From Apiospora phragmitis (Eukaryota; Ascomycota; Sordariomycetes; Amphisphaeriales; Apiosporaceae): DNA of 64,000 bases. Location of the stretch: positions 1,984,001 to 2,048,000 of the forward strand of contig JAQQWL010000004.1 of the NCBI GenBank assembly GCA_038363925.1, in the 5' to 3' direction. Made by a program: the position numbers and the translations under genes. Of the stretch, positions 44,914 to 56,755 are shown piece by piece; within the stretch, counting starts at the first letter, position 1; every line of letters begins with the position of its first letter. The notes under the pieces were generated by a model, which worked only from the letters and a program-made list of their open reading frames with translations, had not been told where the DNA came from and ran no database searches.

Positions 44914-47900
44914 CTATCGGACGGATACTCCTGAGCGATCGGTAAACATGCGACTGGCGATGTTCATAGATTGTAATTCCTGGAACAGTAGCTTGGCGGC
45001 ATAAGGAATCTGGATCTGAGCAATCTTCGTCTTGTTCTTGCAAGGTCGACACTCAAATGTCTGGTTGTGCAGTTGTCTACGGTATATTAGTTAGCAGGAG
45101 TTCAGACAGGGGCTTCCTCATATGCAGTTACTTACGCGATAGGAGTCATCAATCCACAGATCTCGCAGATGTGGACTCTGAAAGCATCCGAAACCTCGAA
45201 GAGACGCTCTTTCAGGAAAGCAGCGGCACCGTGCGCAATCATACAATCACGCTCCATTTCTCCGAAACGTAGACCACCATCTCTGGCACGACCCTCCACG
45301 GGTTGTCGGGTCATGATCTGAACTGGCCCACGGGCACGCGCATGAATCTTGTCGTCCACCATGTGACGCAGACGCTGATAGTAGGTAGGACCGAAGAAGA
45401 CTTGGGATCGCAGCTTCTTTCCAGTATGCCCGTGATACATGATCTCAAACCCACGTGACTGATATCCATGTTCACGCAGCAGATTGGAGACAGAATCAAC
45501 CGTAACATCCGTAAAGGGAGTAGCGTCGCCTTCCATACCCTTGAGCGTAGCAACTTTGCTCAGAAGACACTCGATCAAATGGGCAATTGTCATACGGGAA
45601 GGAATGGCGTGAGGGTTAATGATGATATCGGGCACCATACCTTCACGGGTGAAAGGCATATCTTCTTGACGGTAAGTAACACCAATAGTACCCTTCTGAC
45701 CGTGACGTGAGGCAAACTTGTCACCAATCTGCGGAATCTTGGTGGTTCGCACACGAACTTTGACGTAACGAAGGCCGTCGGCGTTCGTGGTGACCACAAC
45801 CGAGTCAATAATACCACTTTCGGTACTCCTGAGTGGGGTCGAAGCATCACGCTTCATATGCATCTTGGTGCGTTGACCCATCTCTTCGTTCTCGGGGTTG
45901 ATTGGGCATGTCTTGCCCATGATGATATCTTCACCCGAGACACGAATGCCAGGAGCGATAATGCCATCATCGTCGAGTTTGTCGTATGTGCCTTGCTTCA
46001 GACGTAATGTGTCACTGCGGAAAGGTTTCTCAAACTTTTCAATAGCGTTGATACCGATGCGCTTCTCGGAGTCGCTGTAGGAACGGAAGAACAAACTTCG
46101 GAAAAGACCGCGGTCGATACTGCTTTGATTCATAATGACGGAATCTTCCTGGTTGTAACCAGAGTAGCAAGCAATGGCGACGATGGCGTTCTGACCGGCG
46201 GGAAGTTCACGGAACTTCAAGAACTCCATGGAGCGAGTAGTGCCCAGTGGCTTTTGAGGGTAGTACAGAATGTTTGCCATCGTGTCCATGCGACGAGAGT
46301 AATTAGTGAGGAAGAAACCCATGGCTTGTTTACCCATGGCGGATTGGTAGGTATTACGCGGTGACTATAACCCGCACGTCAGCTATTGTCAGGTCGAAGT
46401 TGAAGCGGAAAATACATACCTGATTGTGATCCGGGAAGGGAATGATACTGGCGCAAATACCCAGGAGCATACTGGGGTGAATTTCACAATGCGTATACAT
46501 GTGTGTGGTAGGGTTGAGCTTCGTCTTCAACCGCTTGTTGGGGTCGTCGGCATTGTCCTCGTCCACAGCATGTCCAGCTTTTGCCAAACGGTAAGTCTCC
46601 AAGTCCTCGGGTGTCATGCATATCATGGCCGTTTCTTCTTCTTCAGCATCCAAATATTCGATGGCACCTTCGTTCACCAGACCTTCCCAGCCGAAAAACT
46701 CCCCACTGTCGGCCTCGAGGCTTGCGTCGGCCTCAAGTCGGCGAACCATGTCCTTGCTCAGCACAAGCGTTCCTTTTTCAATGTTGCGGTCGGGGTCATC
46801 TTCTTGTTCCACAACGAACACGGGACGCATGACACGACCAGCGTCGGAGAAGATTTTGAATTCTCTGTCGCGGATATCGCGAACCAGCGATACCTCAGCA
46901 GGGATTTGGTTTGTGCGCCGGAGTTGCTGCACATCGCGGACGAGCGACTTGGGATCTTGGTGCACACCAATCCACGATCCGTTAAGGAAAATCTTGGTCG
47001 CATTAGGATATCTGGTGGCATCATACTCCTCCAGAACCTCCATGTTACGCGTGATCATGTAATCGATGATTGGCTCTGTGGAGGTTCCCACGCTGATGGA
47101 GCACATCAGAGACAGATTCTTCACAAGACCACAAGCCTGGCCTTCGGGCGTTTCTGCGGGACAGACCAAGCCCCAATGGGTATTGTGAAGCTGACGGGGC
47201 TTTGCGAGCTTGCCATCTCTTCCAACAGGTGTGTTGGTGCGTCGCAAATGTGATAGGGTTGAAGAGAAGGTGTATCTGTTCAAGACCTGAGACACACCAG
47301 CGGTAGAACTCATAGCCTTCTTTTGATCACCCCAGTTACCCGTGGCCAGAGAGTATTTGAGACCATTGGTAACGATGGTGTGCTTAATACCTGCTTGCAG
47401 CGAAAACTCGCGGTTCTGTTCCACACAACGCTTCAAGTTCATAGTGATCTCCTGAGTCAACCGGCGAACGATGTTTCGGAACAGTTTACCAAGAAGCGGT
47501 CCAGCAAGATCCAAACGCTTCTTGCCAAAATGATCACGATCGTCCATATCACGTCGGCCGAGGGCACATTGGAGAAGTTTGTGGACCATATAGCCCAGGA
47601 AGAAAGCCTTGCGGGTTTCACAGCCTTCTGTCTGAGAGATATGCGGTAGCATCTCCTTCTGGAGGATATCTCGCGCAGCTCGTACACGACGATCTCTGGT
47701 CATGCCGGTGGTCTGGTTCCCACGTTTGCCGATGTAATCCAAAGCCACCTCCCGGTCCTGAATGCAGAAGGCTTCCTCAATACAGGGTCGCAGCATTTCT
47801 AGCATTTGACTGTCATTGCGGTCGTAACAAATCTGGTTCAGAATGTCCTCGTCGGAGACAACTCCCAGTGCTCGGAAGACAATCGCAATTGGCAAGTCAG

Positions 47901-48800
47901 ACTTGACGTAGGGGAGCGTTGTGTGAATGGTTGAGCCATAGCCTCCTCTGGACGAATCGCCTTTGGTGTAGAGCTTCAGCATCAGCGACGAAATCAATCG
48001 CGAACCCTTCTCCAACGCGCTTCGAATCTCGGCAGTGTACGAAAAGGGACTGGGCTGCGCCTTCTTGAAGACTTGAACGATATTCGCAGCCGAACGTTCT
48101 TGCGCAATCAGGACCTTCTCACTACCGTTGATGATGAAATAGCCACCTTGATCGTAGGGACACTCGTTCAACATGAACAAGTCTTCCTCGGTCTCACGGC
48201 TCAAATGACAGGCCTTAGATTTGACCATGACGGGCATCTTTCCGATGAAAATCATGTCTGGGTCCTCCTGATCCTTCTGTTTCTCGGGCCGGACACTTCC
48301 TCGTCTTCCCAGATCAAGCGCGTAGGTTGTTCCTGAGTGCGCGCGTACTCGTTCTGCTGCTCTTCGTCCATCTCGTGTAGAGGAACCGGTTCCTCGACAC
48401 AAACCTGTCGCTTTTGTGTGATTCTAACGTACAGGGGACTGGAATATGTCAAGTTTCGGTCGCGGCACTCGTACGGAAGCAAGGGTGCCATTTGACCTTC
48501 ACCTTCTCGGTGAATTGGCTTGGAGATAGCGATATTGCCTAGCTTGATCTCCCATCGTCGAACAGCGATTGCGCGACCAGGATCGCTCGGGTTGTTCTGG
48601 TCGAGATGGATGCTTGAATACTCCTCGATGAGTTCTTGGACTGTGGTATCCTGGAAATCGTTGAATGAATCGATTTGCTGAGACACGAGACCCTTGGTAT
48701 CGAAGTAGGAAGAAATGACGGTCCAGCAGTCCTCTGGCGTAATGCCATCGTTCTCGTACTCCTCCTCATACTCGTACTCGTGATCATCACCGTAATCCAT
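44914..48800 (-). CDS. RPB2: RNA polymerase II second-largest subunit (frame broken once)
   Basis: Catalytic-core subunit of nuclear RNA polymerase II. Exons are 46420-48800, 45136-46364 and 44914-45076, separated by 55- and 59-nt introns. The start at 48800 gives [20 protein letters not shown] and [20 protein letters not shown]. Landmarks are [40 protein letters not shown], the exon-spanning [75 protein letters not shown] and the C-terminal zinc site ([11 protein letters not shown] and [10 protein letters not shown]). One base is missing at about 48291-48302, so the amino-terminal 180 residues lie in a different frame from the rest. With it restored the length is 1,257 residues, normal for RPB2. 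As the gene is essential, the break is almost certainly a sequence error. Confidence 0.97.
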
Positions 48801-49851
48801 GTTGGCGGTCTAGTTAAGAAAGGCTTCGGTGCAGTTCGTGGAATAAATGGCAGGGACCGGATGTGTTGATGAAGAAGAAAAAGAGATTGACGGAATCAGC
48901 GCAAGTGCACTTGACTCTAAATTAAGGCCTAATCGGGGGTCCGGGTCTATCGAATGTCCTGTTTATTCGGCGAGAAACTGCAAATACGCGATTATTCTAT
49001 GTGATTTGTCGGAGTTGATCGATCGGTCGCGTCGAAAGTGGCAACGCCCTTTCATGGGCGACCTAGGTTCAAGCAACGTTCTGCCCTTTGTCAAGGTCAG
49101 CGCAGTGCTCTCTGAATATTCACCCAGACATCAGTAATTCCGCTTTGCGACGCACCCTGAGATACAATCAAGTCACAGTCGGCGATTGTGCGATGCTGTT
49201 CCTCGGATCAACACGACGAAGTAGGTGAGGATGGTTGAAGGAATGTTCATGGAATTTTTGGGACCTCCTAAGGCAAAGAGGCTGAACATGGTTAAACATG
49301 CACTGGAAGCAGTCCCAGGCATGACACTAGTCTGTAAAAGCATTAGTGATATTGGAGCTTTGCCCCACTAGTCACATGACAGCTAGTCTCTGAGCTGCTG
49401 AGTCAGCCGGTGAGAGCCAATGTGGGCGCATTTACCTGTGGCTAGAAAGGCCCGTGGCGGTGTGGCTCATTCAACCCGGGCATTCCTCAATTGTCCGAAA
49501 GAGACTGGCGCACCTTTGTAACACCCACTGATTACATGAAAGCCAGGGCGCTGCTAGGAATCGACTTCATTCGGGACGAATCCGATGGCTCCAGATTCAA
49601 TCGCTACATGTATGTAGCACAGTTGAGGGGTTCCTTCTCAGCTCTAGGCAGCCCCGACATTACCTAGCCCAAGGCACGAGCTAGAAACGAAGGTAGCTTT
49701 CGGAAAAGTCGAATGGTACTGTTATATAAGACTTTCATCAAGATGATCCAAGAATAGGTGTTAATTCGGTGTTCTTGTTCAATAATCTCACTTCTCTTCT
49801 GGCCTACCCGTGAACCCCATCGTACCAACAGACCAACCATCACGATCCATC
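48801..49851. promoter_or_regulatory. Divergent intergenic region
   Basis: About 1 kb between the RPB2 start and the VOC gene start, carrying both promoters. A TATA-like TTATATAAG string lies about 130 bases before the VOC start (near 49720). No other feature is supported. Confidence 0.5.
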
Positions 49852-50426
49852 ATGGCATCCTCAGCTTCCTCCGCGGTCACTTTTGATCACGTGGGCATCT
49901 TCTGCTCTAGCGAAGTGTTCGAGGACGAGATCAAGTTTCTTCACGCTTCTCTGGCACCGCTAGGCATCAAAGAACATTTCCGAGTCGCACCCTTGGTCTC
50001 TGCCCTGGGCAAGAGCCCACAGAAGCCAGAATTCTGGGTATCTGCCGCCGTGAAAGGCACAGAGATCAAGGAAACCACAAACCCCATGCATATCGGTTTC
50101 CGGGCTACCGGTAGGACCATCCAGGCAACTTCTATACTCTGGGCTTGTAAATGGCTGACCCTTACATAGATTGTTCACAAGTGGATGAGTTCCATAAGCT
50201 TGGCCTTGTTGCAGGAGGAAAAGACAAGTACGTAAATCTTGCTAACCTAGGTACGAGTTCCCATTTGATACTGACAATTGATCAATCTGGCAGTGGAGCT
50301 CCAGGTATCAGGGAGCAATACCATCCGGGCTATTATGGTGCTTTCCTCACCAGCCCAGCTGGACATAATATTGAAGTTATTCATCACGACTTCTCATCGA
50401 TGCGGGCAAGTAAATTAGACAGTTAG
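49852..50426 (+). CDS. VOC-superfamily (glyoxalase/dioxygenase-fold) protein
   Basis: Small metal-binding fold related to glyoxalase I, bleomycin-resistance proteins and extradiol dioxygenases; the substrate is unknown. Exons are 49852-50110, 50170-50227 and 50294-50426, separated by 59- and 66-nt introns (GTAGGA and GTACGT donors), giving 149 residues. The first beta strand carries the usual metal-ligand histidine (VTFDHVGIF). A second His follows in NPMHIGFRATD, and the last strand ends with the Glu ligand (PAGHNIEVIHHDF). The segment QYHPGYYGAFLTSPAGHNIE is the typical C-terminal VOC signature. The start is the ATG at 49852 (MASSASSAV); no signal peptide is present, so it is probably cytosolic. 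Without a characterised close relative, no reaction is assigned. No frame break is seen. Confidence 0.88.
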
Positions 50427-50888
50427 CAAATTGGTAACCTTGATGCAGAAATAACACACTCGGACATGATGGATCTTCGCCTGTGTTGTAGATAATCGCC
50501 AGTACAAGAAATGTACGGTAATTGCCAATTGATCTGAATAAGGTTCTTGCTTCGAACTCGAGCCACAATTATCGGGTGCATGTGGCGGATTGATTGATCG
50601 TTCTACTGTAGCTGGGTGGGTGTATTTATTTAACCTCGAGCGGCCCAGGCAAATTCCAAGAGCTTCAAGGTACTTGCTTGCTAGGATAATGCAGCAGCAG
50701 CTGCCTACCTATTTTATCTTGGGTACTACCGAACAGAAGGTTGTGCACGGGCTCTCATTCTCATTCTACCTACCATTCCATCAAGGAAAACTCCCTAAAA
50801 GTACGAATTCTGAACAGTTTTTGATGTCAAAACCACCAACGCTTCACTGAGCTGCTACTGGATCAGATCGCCTAGTGCTAAAAGAGCC
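50427..50888. other. Intergenic region
   Basis: About 0.46 kb between two plus-strand genes. No supported feature. Confidence 0.45.
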
Positions 50889-51749
50889 ATGAGGATGCTC
50901 TTGCGGCCTCTGCCGCCTTTCAGGGCGGTACGAGCCTTCCGCGCTGCTGCACCAAGACCCGCCGCTTTCACACGCCGTCAATTCCGCACCGGCTCAGCTC
51001 CGAGGATCAACTACACGCCACCGCAGAACCCTTACACGCACCCGCCGCCAAAGCCATGGCTTCACCGGTTCCGTGACATGGCCATCGGGTCCGCGCTCAC
51101 CTTTGCCGGCTACTTCGGCTATGTCTACTGGGAGTACCGCCAGATGTCCAAGGAGATGGCCGAGCTCGAGGAGATGCAGAAGGAGGACACCAAGTTCAAG
51201 GAGCGCATCCGGGCCGCGCGCGCCGCCGGGAACGAGGACGCGCTGCGGGAACTCACGTTTAAGCGGCAGCGGCACGTCATCAAGACCTTTCCCAGCGACA
51301 CGGTCAGCGAGTTTGGGCCCTTGCCCAGTTACCCACTCGGCGACGACAACTGCGGCAAGGAATTGGTCCCGGAGAGCGACACGCTCGTCATCGTCGAGAA
51401 GGATCCGGACACCAAGCAGATATCGACGGTGCTGATTGCTGCTAACTTGTACGTCGAGAGCATGCAGTCCTCTTCCGGCACCGTCGTTGTCGACCCTTCG
51501 GGAACCATGCCATCTTTCACAAACAAACGAGAGCCCAGCTACGAGCCTCAGGATGAGAAGTTGAAGGAGCTTTTCAAGCGTTTTGAGTACCAAGCGCACT
51601 TCTGGGCCAGAAGGGGCGAGCTGAACGAAGACGGGGAGTGTGCAGTCGCATTTGCCTTGCAAGATATTGATAAGGTTTTCATCTTCACCTTCCGGGACGG
51701 CTTCAAGATCCTTCAAATCGCCCATCACATGATGCCAATGGGAGAGTAG
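50889..51749 (+). CDS. Predicted mitochondrial inner-membrane protein, unknown
   Basis: An intronless 286-residue protein. The start is the ATG at 50889 (MRMLLRPLPPFRAVRAFRAA), followed by an Arg/Ala/Pro-rich, acid-free stretch up to about residue 40 (RRQFRTGSAPRI) typical of a mitochondrial presequence. One transmembrane helix lies at about residues 66-80 (AIGSALTFAGYFGYVYW), then a short coiled coil (MSKEMAELEEMQKEDTKFKE). The C-terminal domain is soluble (GKELVPESDTLVIVEKDPD; FEYQAHFWARRGELNEDGEC; DIDKVFIFTFRDGFKILQI). The topology suggests an inner-membrane anchor with the domain in the matrix or intermembrane space. I do not recognise the family. Coding composition and an intact frame make the gene itself certain. 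Confidence 0.8.
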   Translation: MRMLLRPLPPFRAVRAFRAAAPRPAAFTRRQFRTGSAPRINYTPPQNPYTHPPPKPWLHRFRDMAIGSALTFAGYFGYVYWEYRQMSKEMAELEEMQKEDTKFKERIRAARAAGNEDALRELTFKRQRHVIKTFPSDTVSEFGPLPSYPLGDDNCGKELVPESDTLVIVEKDPDTKQISTVLIAANLYVESMQSSSGTVVVDPSGTMPSFTNKREPSYEPQDEKLKELFKRFEYQAHFWARRGELNEDGECAVAFALQDIDKVFIFTFRDGFKILQIAHHMMPMGE

Positions 51750-52264
51750 GCAAGGGACCAATCAGGTTATATGGTTGGGTAGCATTGGTTAGGGGAAACT
51801 TGTATAACATCTGTACTAATTATTGCCTTGCTCTGCGGCGTTGCTGGCTCTGCTCGCGCTTCGAGAGCTTACCAACAAAGTTGCCTGGCGTTCAAGGTAT
51901 CTGGAAATCGAAGGCGACCATAAGAAGACGATAGACTTGTAAATATATAATCACTACAGAAACCGGCCATGATGTTACACTGGGCTAGGCGACCTGGCCC
52001 CTAATTCTCCAAGAATGATTACACATGCAAAAGTGGTGTCATGCAAGATACCCCATACCCCATGATGATCTGATCCCCCGCAGTCCATCACATCACTACT
52101 CAACTCCGCAGCAGTGCAGGCGTGCACACATCACAGAGTATTAGAAGTAAGCTGGGCATCGACACATATGATGAAGGTATGGCTACGACGGTATCGCACC
52201 TGCGAGAATCATTCCCGAGACTCCTAGTGTCAATATTCAAGAAGGCGATCTGACTTAGAATATT
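51750..52264. other. Intergenic region
   Basis: About 0.5 kb between two plus-strand genes. No supported feature. Confidence 0.45.
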
Positions 52265-53666
52265 ATGGCTTACGTATTTCCGAAGTTTGAAGACCTACCA
52301 TCGGTTCCCAACGCACCACAAGGGTGCCTCTGGGGCTTTTACGATAAAGACTGTCGCAAGGATGAAATTGGATCGATCAACCTTCTGACACCCGAGGTGG
52401 TCAAAGAGGCCAGCAGTGAGATCCAGACTGGCAGGCATGTGCAGCTCGACTGGCCTCTCGACTCCCTCAAATTTCCTACTTGGGGGCGCAAGATATGTAA
52501 GTTCAATTGTTAAGCATCATGTTGCTAGTGACAGCTTCCTGTATCAGAGCACATGGGAACTGCTTAGTTAGCTGGTGTCCGAGATTAGGGGCCTCTAGGG
52601 GCTTTCTACTAGTCATACTTACCCTATTACCAAGACATGCCCCTCTGACTGACAGTTATACTCTTGTACCTGAACGAGTTCTGATAGAGAGCAATATAGT
52701 GGATCACCGGCTACTGGACATGTCCCAGACTGAACAGAAGAGTTATGCTTTCGATGACGAGATCTCGATCAACACTCAGGCTTGCTCGCAGTGGGATAGT
52801 CTTCGACATGTAAAGCTCTCCCTTCCCACTTAATTGCAAAACCCAATTCGATTTCACGTGCTGACGAATGCCAATAGTGGTCAGCCTCAGGGCAACATCT
52901 GTTCTACAATGGCTTAACCTATGAAGAAGCTAGAGATTCTAAGAAAAGGGGCATCCACAGTAGATCGCTCATATGTCATCTACTCTCTCCCCCGCGGTGG
53001 CTAACATGTGTGCAGACTTCTGTGACCGAGGTGGCATTGTAGGACGTGGCGTCCTCATCGACATGGTGAGTTGTAAATGCCATGGAGATACCTTGCATAG
53101 ATCTTATCTCCTTTACTGCGATGTCAGAATCTGATGATCGTTTGTCGCAGGTGCGATACTGGGCGAAAATCGGCCAGGATGCACCCGACCCCTGGGGCAG
53201 CTACGAGATCACCGTCGACGAACTGGAAGCCGCCCTGGCCGACCAGCACGGGACCCAGACCAAGCAGGGCGACATCCTGCTGGTGCGTACCGGCTATATC
53301 CAGCGCCACAACGCGGCCTCGGACCCGGAGCGCCAGGCGGGGACGCAGGCCAACTTCCGCTCCATCGGCCTGGCCCCGCGCGAGGCGACACTCCGCTGGC
53401 TGTACGACCGCCACTTCGCCGCCGTCGTCGCGGACAACGTCGCGGTTGAGGCGCTGCCCGTGCCGCCCGACAACGGCTACCCCTCGCTGCTCCTGCACGA
53501 TTGGCTTCTGGTCTGGTGGGGCACCCCGCTGGGCGAGCTCTGGGACCTCGAGGGGCTCGGCGGCGCGTGCAGCGAGCTCGGGCGCTGGACCTTCTTCCTC
53601 ACCAGTGCGCCACTGAACATCACCGGCGGGGCGGCGAGTCCTCCCGGCGCCATCGCTATTTTCTGA
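52265..53666 (+). CDS. Cyclase-family protein (PF04199-like)
   Basis: Member of the metal-dependent hydrolase family that includes bacterial kynurenine formamidase; fungal members are mostly uncharacterised. Exon 1 (52265-52496) starts MAYVFPKFEDLPSVPNAPQG and contains GSINLLTPEVVKEASSEI. Exon 2 ends at 52809 with NTQACSQWDSLRH, the fungal version of the family's HxGTHxD metal motif. Its 5' splice site is unclear because no acceptor gives a matching phase. Further exons are 52878-52959, 53016-53065 and 53151-53666 (GGIVGRGVLIDM; GDILLVRTGYIQRHN; FAAVVADNVAVEALPVP; LLHDWLLVWWGTPLGELWDL; RWTFFLTSAPLNITGG). The end GAIAIF is typical. The motif after the first Gln is not a classical His pair, so metal binding may differ from the bacterial enzymes. 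Dioxygenase and cyclase genes are 18 kb apart, so a shared pathway is not implied. Confidence 0.85.
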
Positions 53667-54274
53667 TAGGGTGAAAATGCAAAAGACGATTGTGGGACAC
53701 GAGAAGGAGCGGCGAAGGCAATTGGGTACTCCTCTCTTCATGATGATGGAACATGTCCTGCAGGCGCTCAGTTGCGCAGATCCAAGAGTTCCTATAGGTA
53801 TACTGATCACTATCTCACCAATGTCTCACATACATGTTATGTCTCACAAGTGGCTGCCGCAGACCAGGTGACGTGTTGCTGCATACCATGGGTCATGACA
53901 GCCAGGAGGGGTATCACTGCATACTCAGCGCGATGCATACAGACAAGGAGTCGACAGCCGCTTTTACCATATTGTCTCGGATGTGACGTTACCAGTCTCC
54001 GAAGAAAAGTAGCGCAATATTCGCAGCTGAAACAATTCCGAGGTAGCTCATGTAGGTTACCTGCGTCCGCGTTCTTTCACTACCCGTAGGTACAAGTAAC
54101 CCTAGCAAACGTGTGTCACCGCCAATAGTCATCGACATGGATACTGCATATCTCGCATTTTCTTTCGTTATTAAAAATAATGCATGATGATATGAAGGAG
54201 ATCAAGAACAGACGTAGACCAATCGTTCGCCCCTAGACGGACCGCCAATTTCCCAATCAATAAACTACACAATC
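53667..54274. other. Convergent intergenic region
   Basis: About 0.6 kb between converging genes. Presumed 3' UTRs; nothing else is seen. Confidence 0.45.
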
Positions 54275-56755
54275 TCACATGTCCGACGGTGCTGGCGTCT
54301 TCTTGACCCAGACCTCGCCGACGGGGTCGCCCTCCTCCGCCACACACTCCCACTCGCCCATGCCGTAGTCTTCGGGCGCGCGGCGCATCCCGCGCCCACC
54401 GCCCCCAACGATCAAGTTGCCCGGTCGGTAGTCGGGATCCAGCTTCATACGCCGGATGACCGAGCCATGAACCCGGGCGGTATGTGGGATGTCCCGCACC
54501 TCGCCGCAGGGCAGGGGCCAGCGGATGGGCTTCCAAGACCCGTCGGACTGCAGGTCCATTCGGCGGAACGGCATGTACTCCATCTATAAGTAGGTAGTAG
54601 GTTAGCGGCTTTGTCTACCACATCCACTTTGGCAATTCCAGATAGGGGGAAGGGGGCTGTTGAAGAAGACTCACAATCTTCCAACTAAAGACTTGCATGT
54701 GACCCAACCCGGAGTTGAGCTCCAAGGAGTCGTGAATGAGCGAGACGTGAGCCCGGTGCATCATTTCGTGGAATGGTTGGTGTTGTCGGTCCTGCTTCTC
54801 ATTATCGTTGTCGACATTGGACTGGCTGAAGTGGCTCCAGTCGGTAGCATCCATGTTCCTCTTTTCCTCATCCTCGGCCGTCTCCGGGCTCGGGCTCGCG
54901 GCGTCGATGTGGATGTCCGGGACCGCCCCGTTGCCGCCGCCATTTTGGCCACCAGAAGTCTGCGGGGGGCTGTTGAGGTACTCGTCGTCACGAGATGGGG
55001 TGCAGTCCAACTCGACGAGCTTCTCGGGGTCGAATTGGAGGCCTGGTCATGTCAGAAAAGTACAAAAAACCAAAGAAGAGCGATGATAAAGTAAGCGTAG
55101 AAGCAATAACAGTTATGTTCTGTTTGTGAAAGAAAAGATTGCATACCAGCCTTCTGCGCTTCTCTGATCATGTAAGCCAGGGGTACGTGGCTCGCCTGTT
55201 TAGTGCCGGGTATACATTCCCAACCCTAGAAAACTCAATTTAGCGACAATCACGACTTAGGAGTCATCGCCCAAAGGGGTCACATACGCCACCAATATCA
55301 CCATGGCCACCAGCGAACCTAACGAGACGTTAACAAGAAGTACAATTGATGCATAGGACACATGGAACACACCAGATCTCGTCAATATCCTGGCAATCGA
55401 TTTCGGAGTCCGACTCGTACTCAAAGTCGACGTGGGACATAGAAGCGCCCTCCGCGGAGCCTCTTGGGGTCCTGGACCTAGACCTCGAGTGAGGCCGGTA
55501 GGCCTTTTCGGCATCCGGTAGCTTCAGCGTTTCCCTACGCCCTCGATCCTCGGCCGCGGCGTTCCGTGGTGGTTGCTGCGACGGCTGCGACACGGCTGAT
55601 CTCCTGCTGCGGTATCTTTCGTTCGGGGCCGCAGCGGCGCCATTAGTGTTCTTGCTACGCGACCCGTTGAACTGAGGACGGTAATGATGGCGCTTGTGTT
55701 TCTTGTCCTTTTCGGCGGCCCCTTGGTATATCAGATCCTGGCGGAACTTGGCTCGCCTCTCGTCGATGCTGACACAATGGCGGATCACCTAACAATATCC
55801 GGTACCTTAGTCAGCGAGTCCAGCGTCTACTGAACTTAGGAATGGCTTGCTTACCTTCGCGTTAGTCTTAGCTGTATAAGGGGAACTTGGAGCGCTGCAT
55901 CCAGGCCGCCTCGAAGCGGGGCACCGAGTTGACGGTATCGAAGAGACCCAGGAACCGGATGCGCTTAACAGGCCGGCTGAAGGTCTCGCGAAACCCCTTC
56001 ATGAAGCGGTACATCTCGCGCTTCTTGGCGACGCCCTCGTCCGAGTTGTCGGTGCGGCGCGCCTGCCAGCGCGAGAAGGCCTTCCACGCGAACACGACCA
56101 TCTCCTCGTTGCCGTGCGACAGCAGGCCCACGTAGTCGAGCATCTCGGCCAGGAAGCGTGCGACGTAGGCGCCCCGCGAGAACCCGAAGAAGTAGATCTC
56201 GTCCCCGGGGCTGTAGAAGCGCATCAGGAACCGGTAGCCGCCCACGACGTGCTGGTCGAAGGAGCTGCCCACGGCCGAGTCCTTCATCTTGAGGTACCAG
56301 GACCGGATGCGGGCGGCCGTGCTCGTATGCGTGAGAGAGCTGGACACGACATACGTGCCAATCTGCAAGGAGTTATATGAGCTCCTGGCATGGTCAAGCT
56401 TCTACGGCAAAATAGAACATATACATACGCTATCATCAATATTAGCACCCCTATAGTAAGATTGATACTGTTCATTTTACTTGGGGGATAGTTACCCTGG
56501 TTGATAGTAATGATATTGGTCTCCCGCTGTGCGATCAAGGCACCTGAAAATCTTCAGGATGTTGGAGTCGCTATCGTCTCCATGGAACTTGTTGCCGGTT
56601 CCGTCGAAGCAGAGCACCAGTTTACGAGGAGTCCGGCGAGCTTCTGTGTTAGGATTCATCGTGGGCTGGAACGTCGAGTCCTGTGAGCTGGAACCGGTAT
56701 GCGAACGAGGCCGCCCAGTTCGAGCGTTCGGGGCAAGATGCGACTTATCCATCAT
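54275..56755 (-). CDS. DUF2235 alpha/beta-hydrolase-like protein (frame broken at least once)
   Basis: Fungal member of DUF2235, a predicted alpha/beta hydrolase family related to the catalytic part of bacterial Tle1 phospholipases; substrates in fungi are unknown. Exons on the minus strand are 56496-56755, 55855-56362, 55373-55788, 55288-55318, 55147-55225, 54675-55042 and 54275-54583. Motifs in order: [50 protein letters not shown] leading into [11 protein letters not shown] (nucleophile Ser), [33 protein letters not shown] and [10 protein letters not shown]. Between the last two lies a long Arg/Ser-rich low-complexity insertion. One extra base in the run 55880-55883 breaks exon 2 before TAKTNAK. 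The exon 1 to 2 junction needs either one more G or an alternative acceptor adding seven residues. Corrected length is about 656 residues. No signal peptide or membrane helix is seen. Confidence 0.9.

Noticed and set aside
50994..51761. 255-codon minus-strand ORF opposite the mitochondrial membrane protein
   Set aside because: Reverse frame of an intact coding exon; Leu/Val-rich shadow only.
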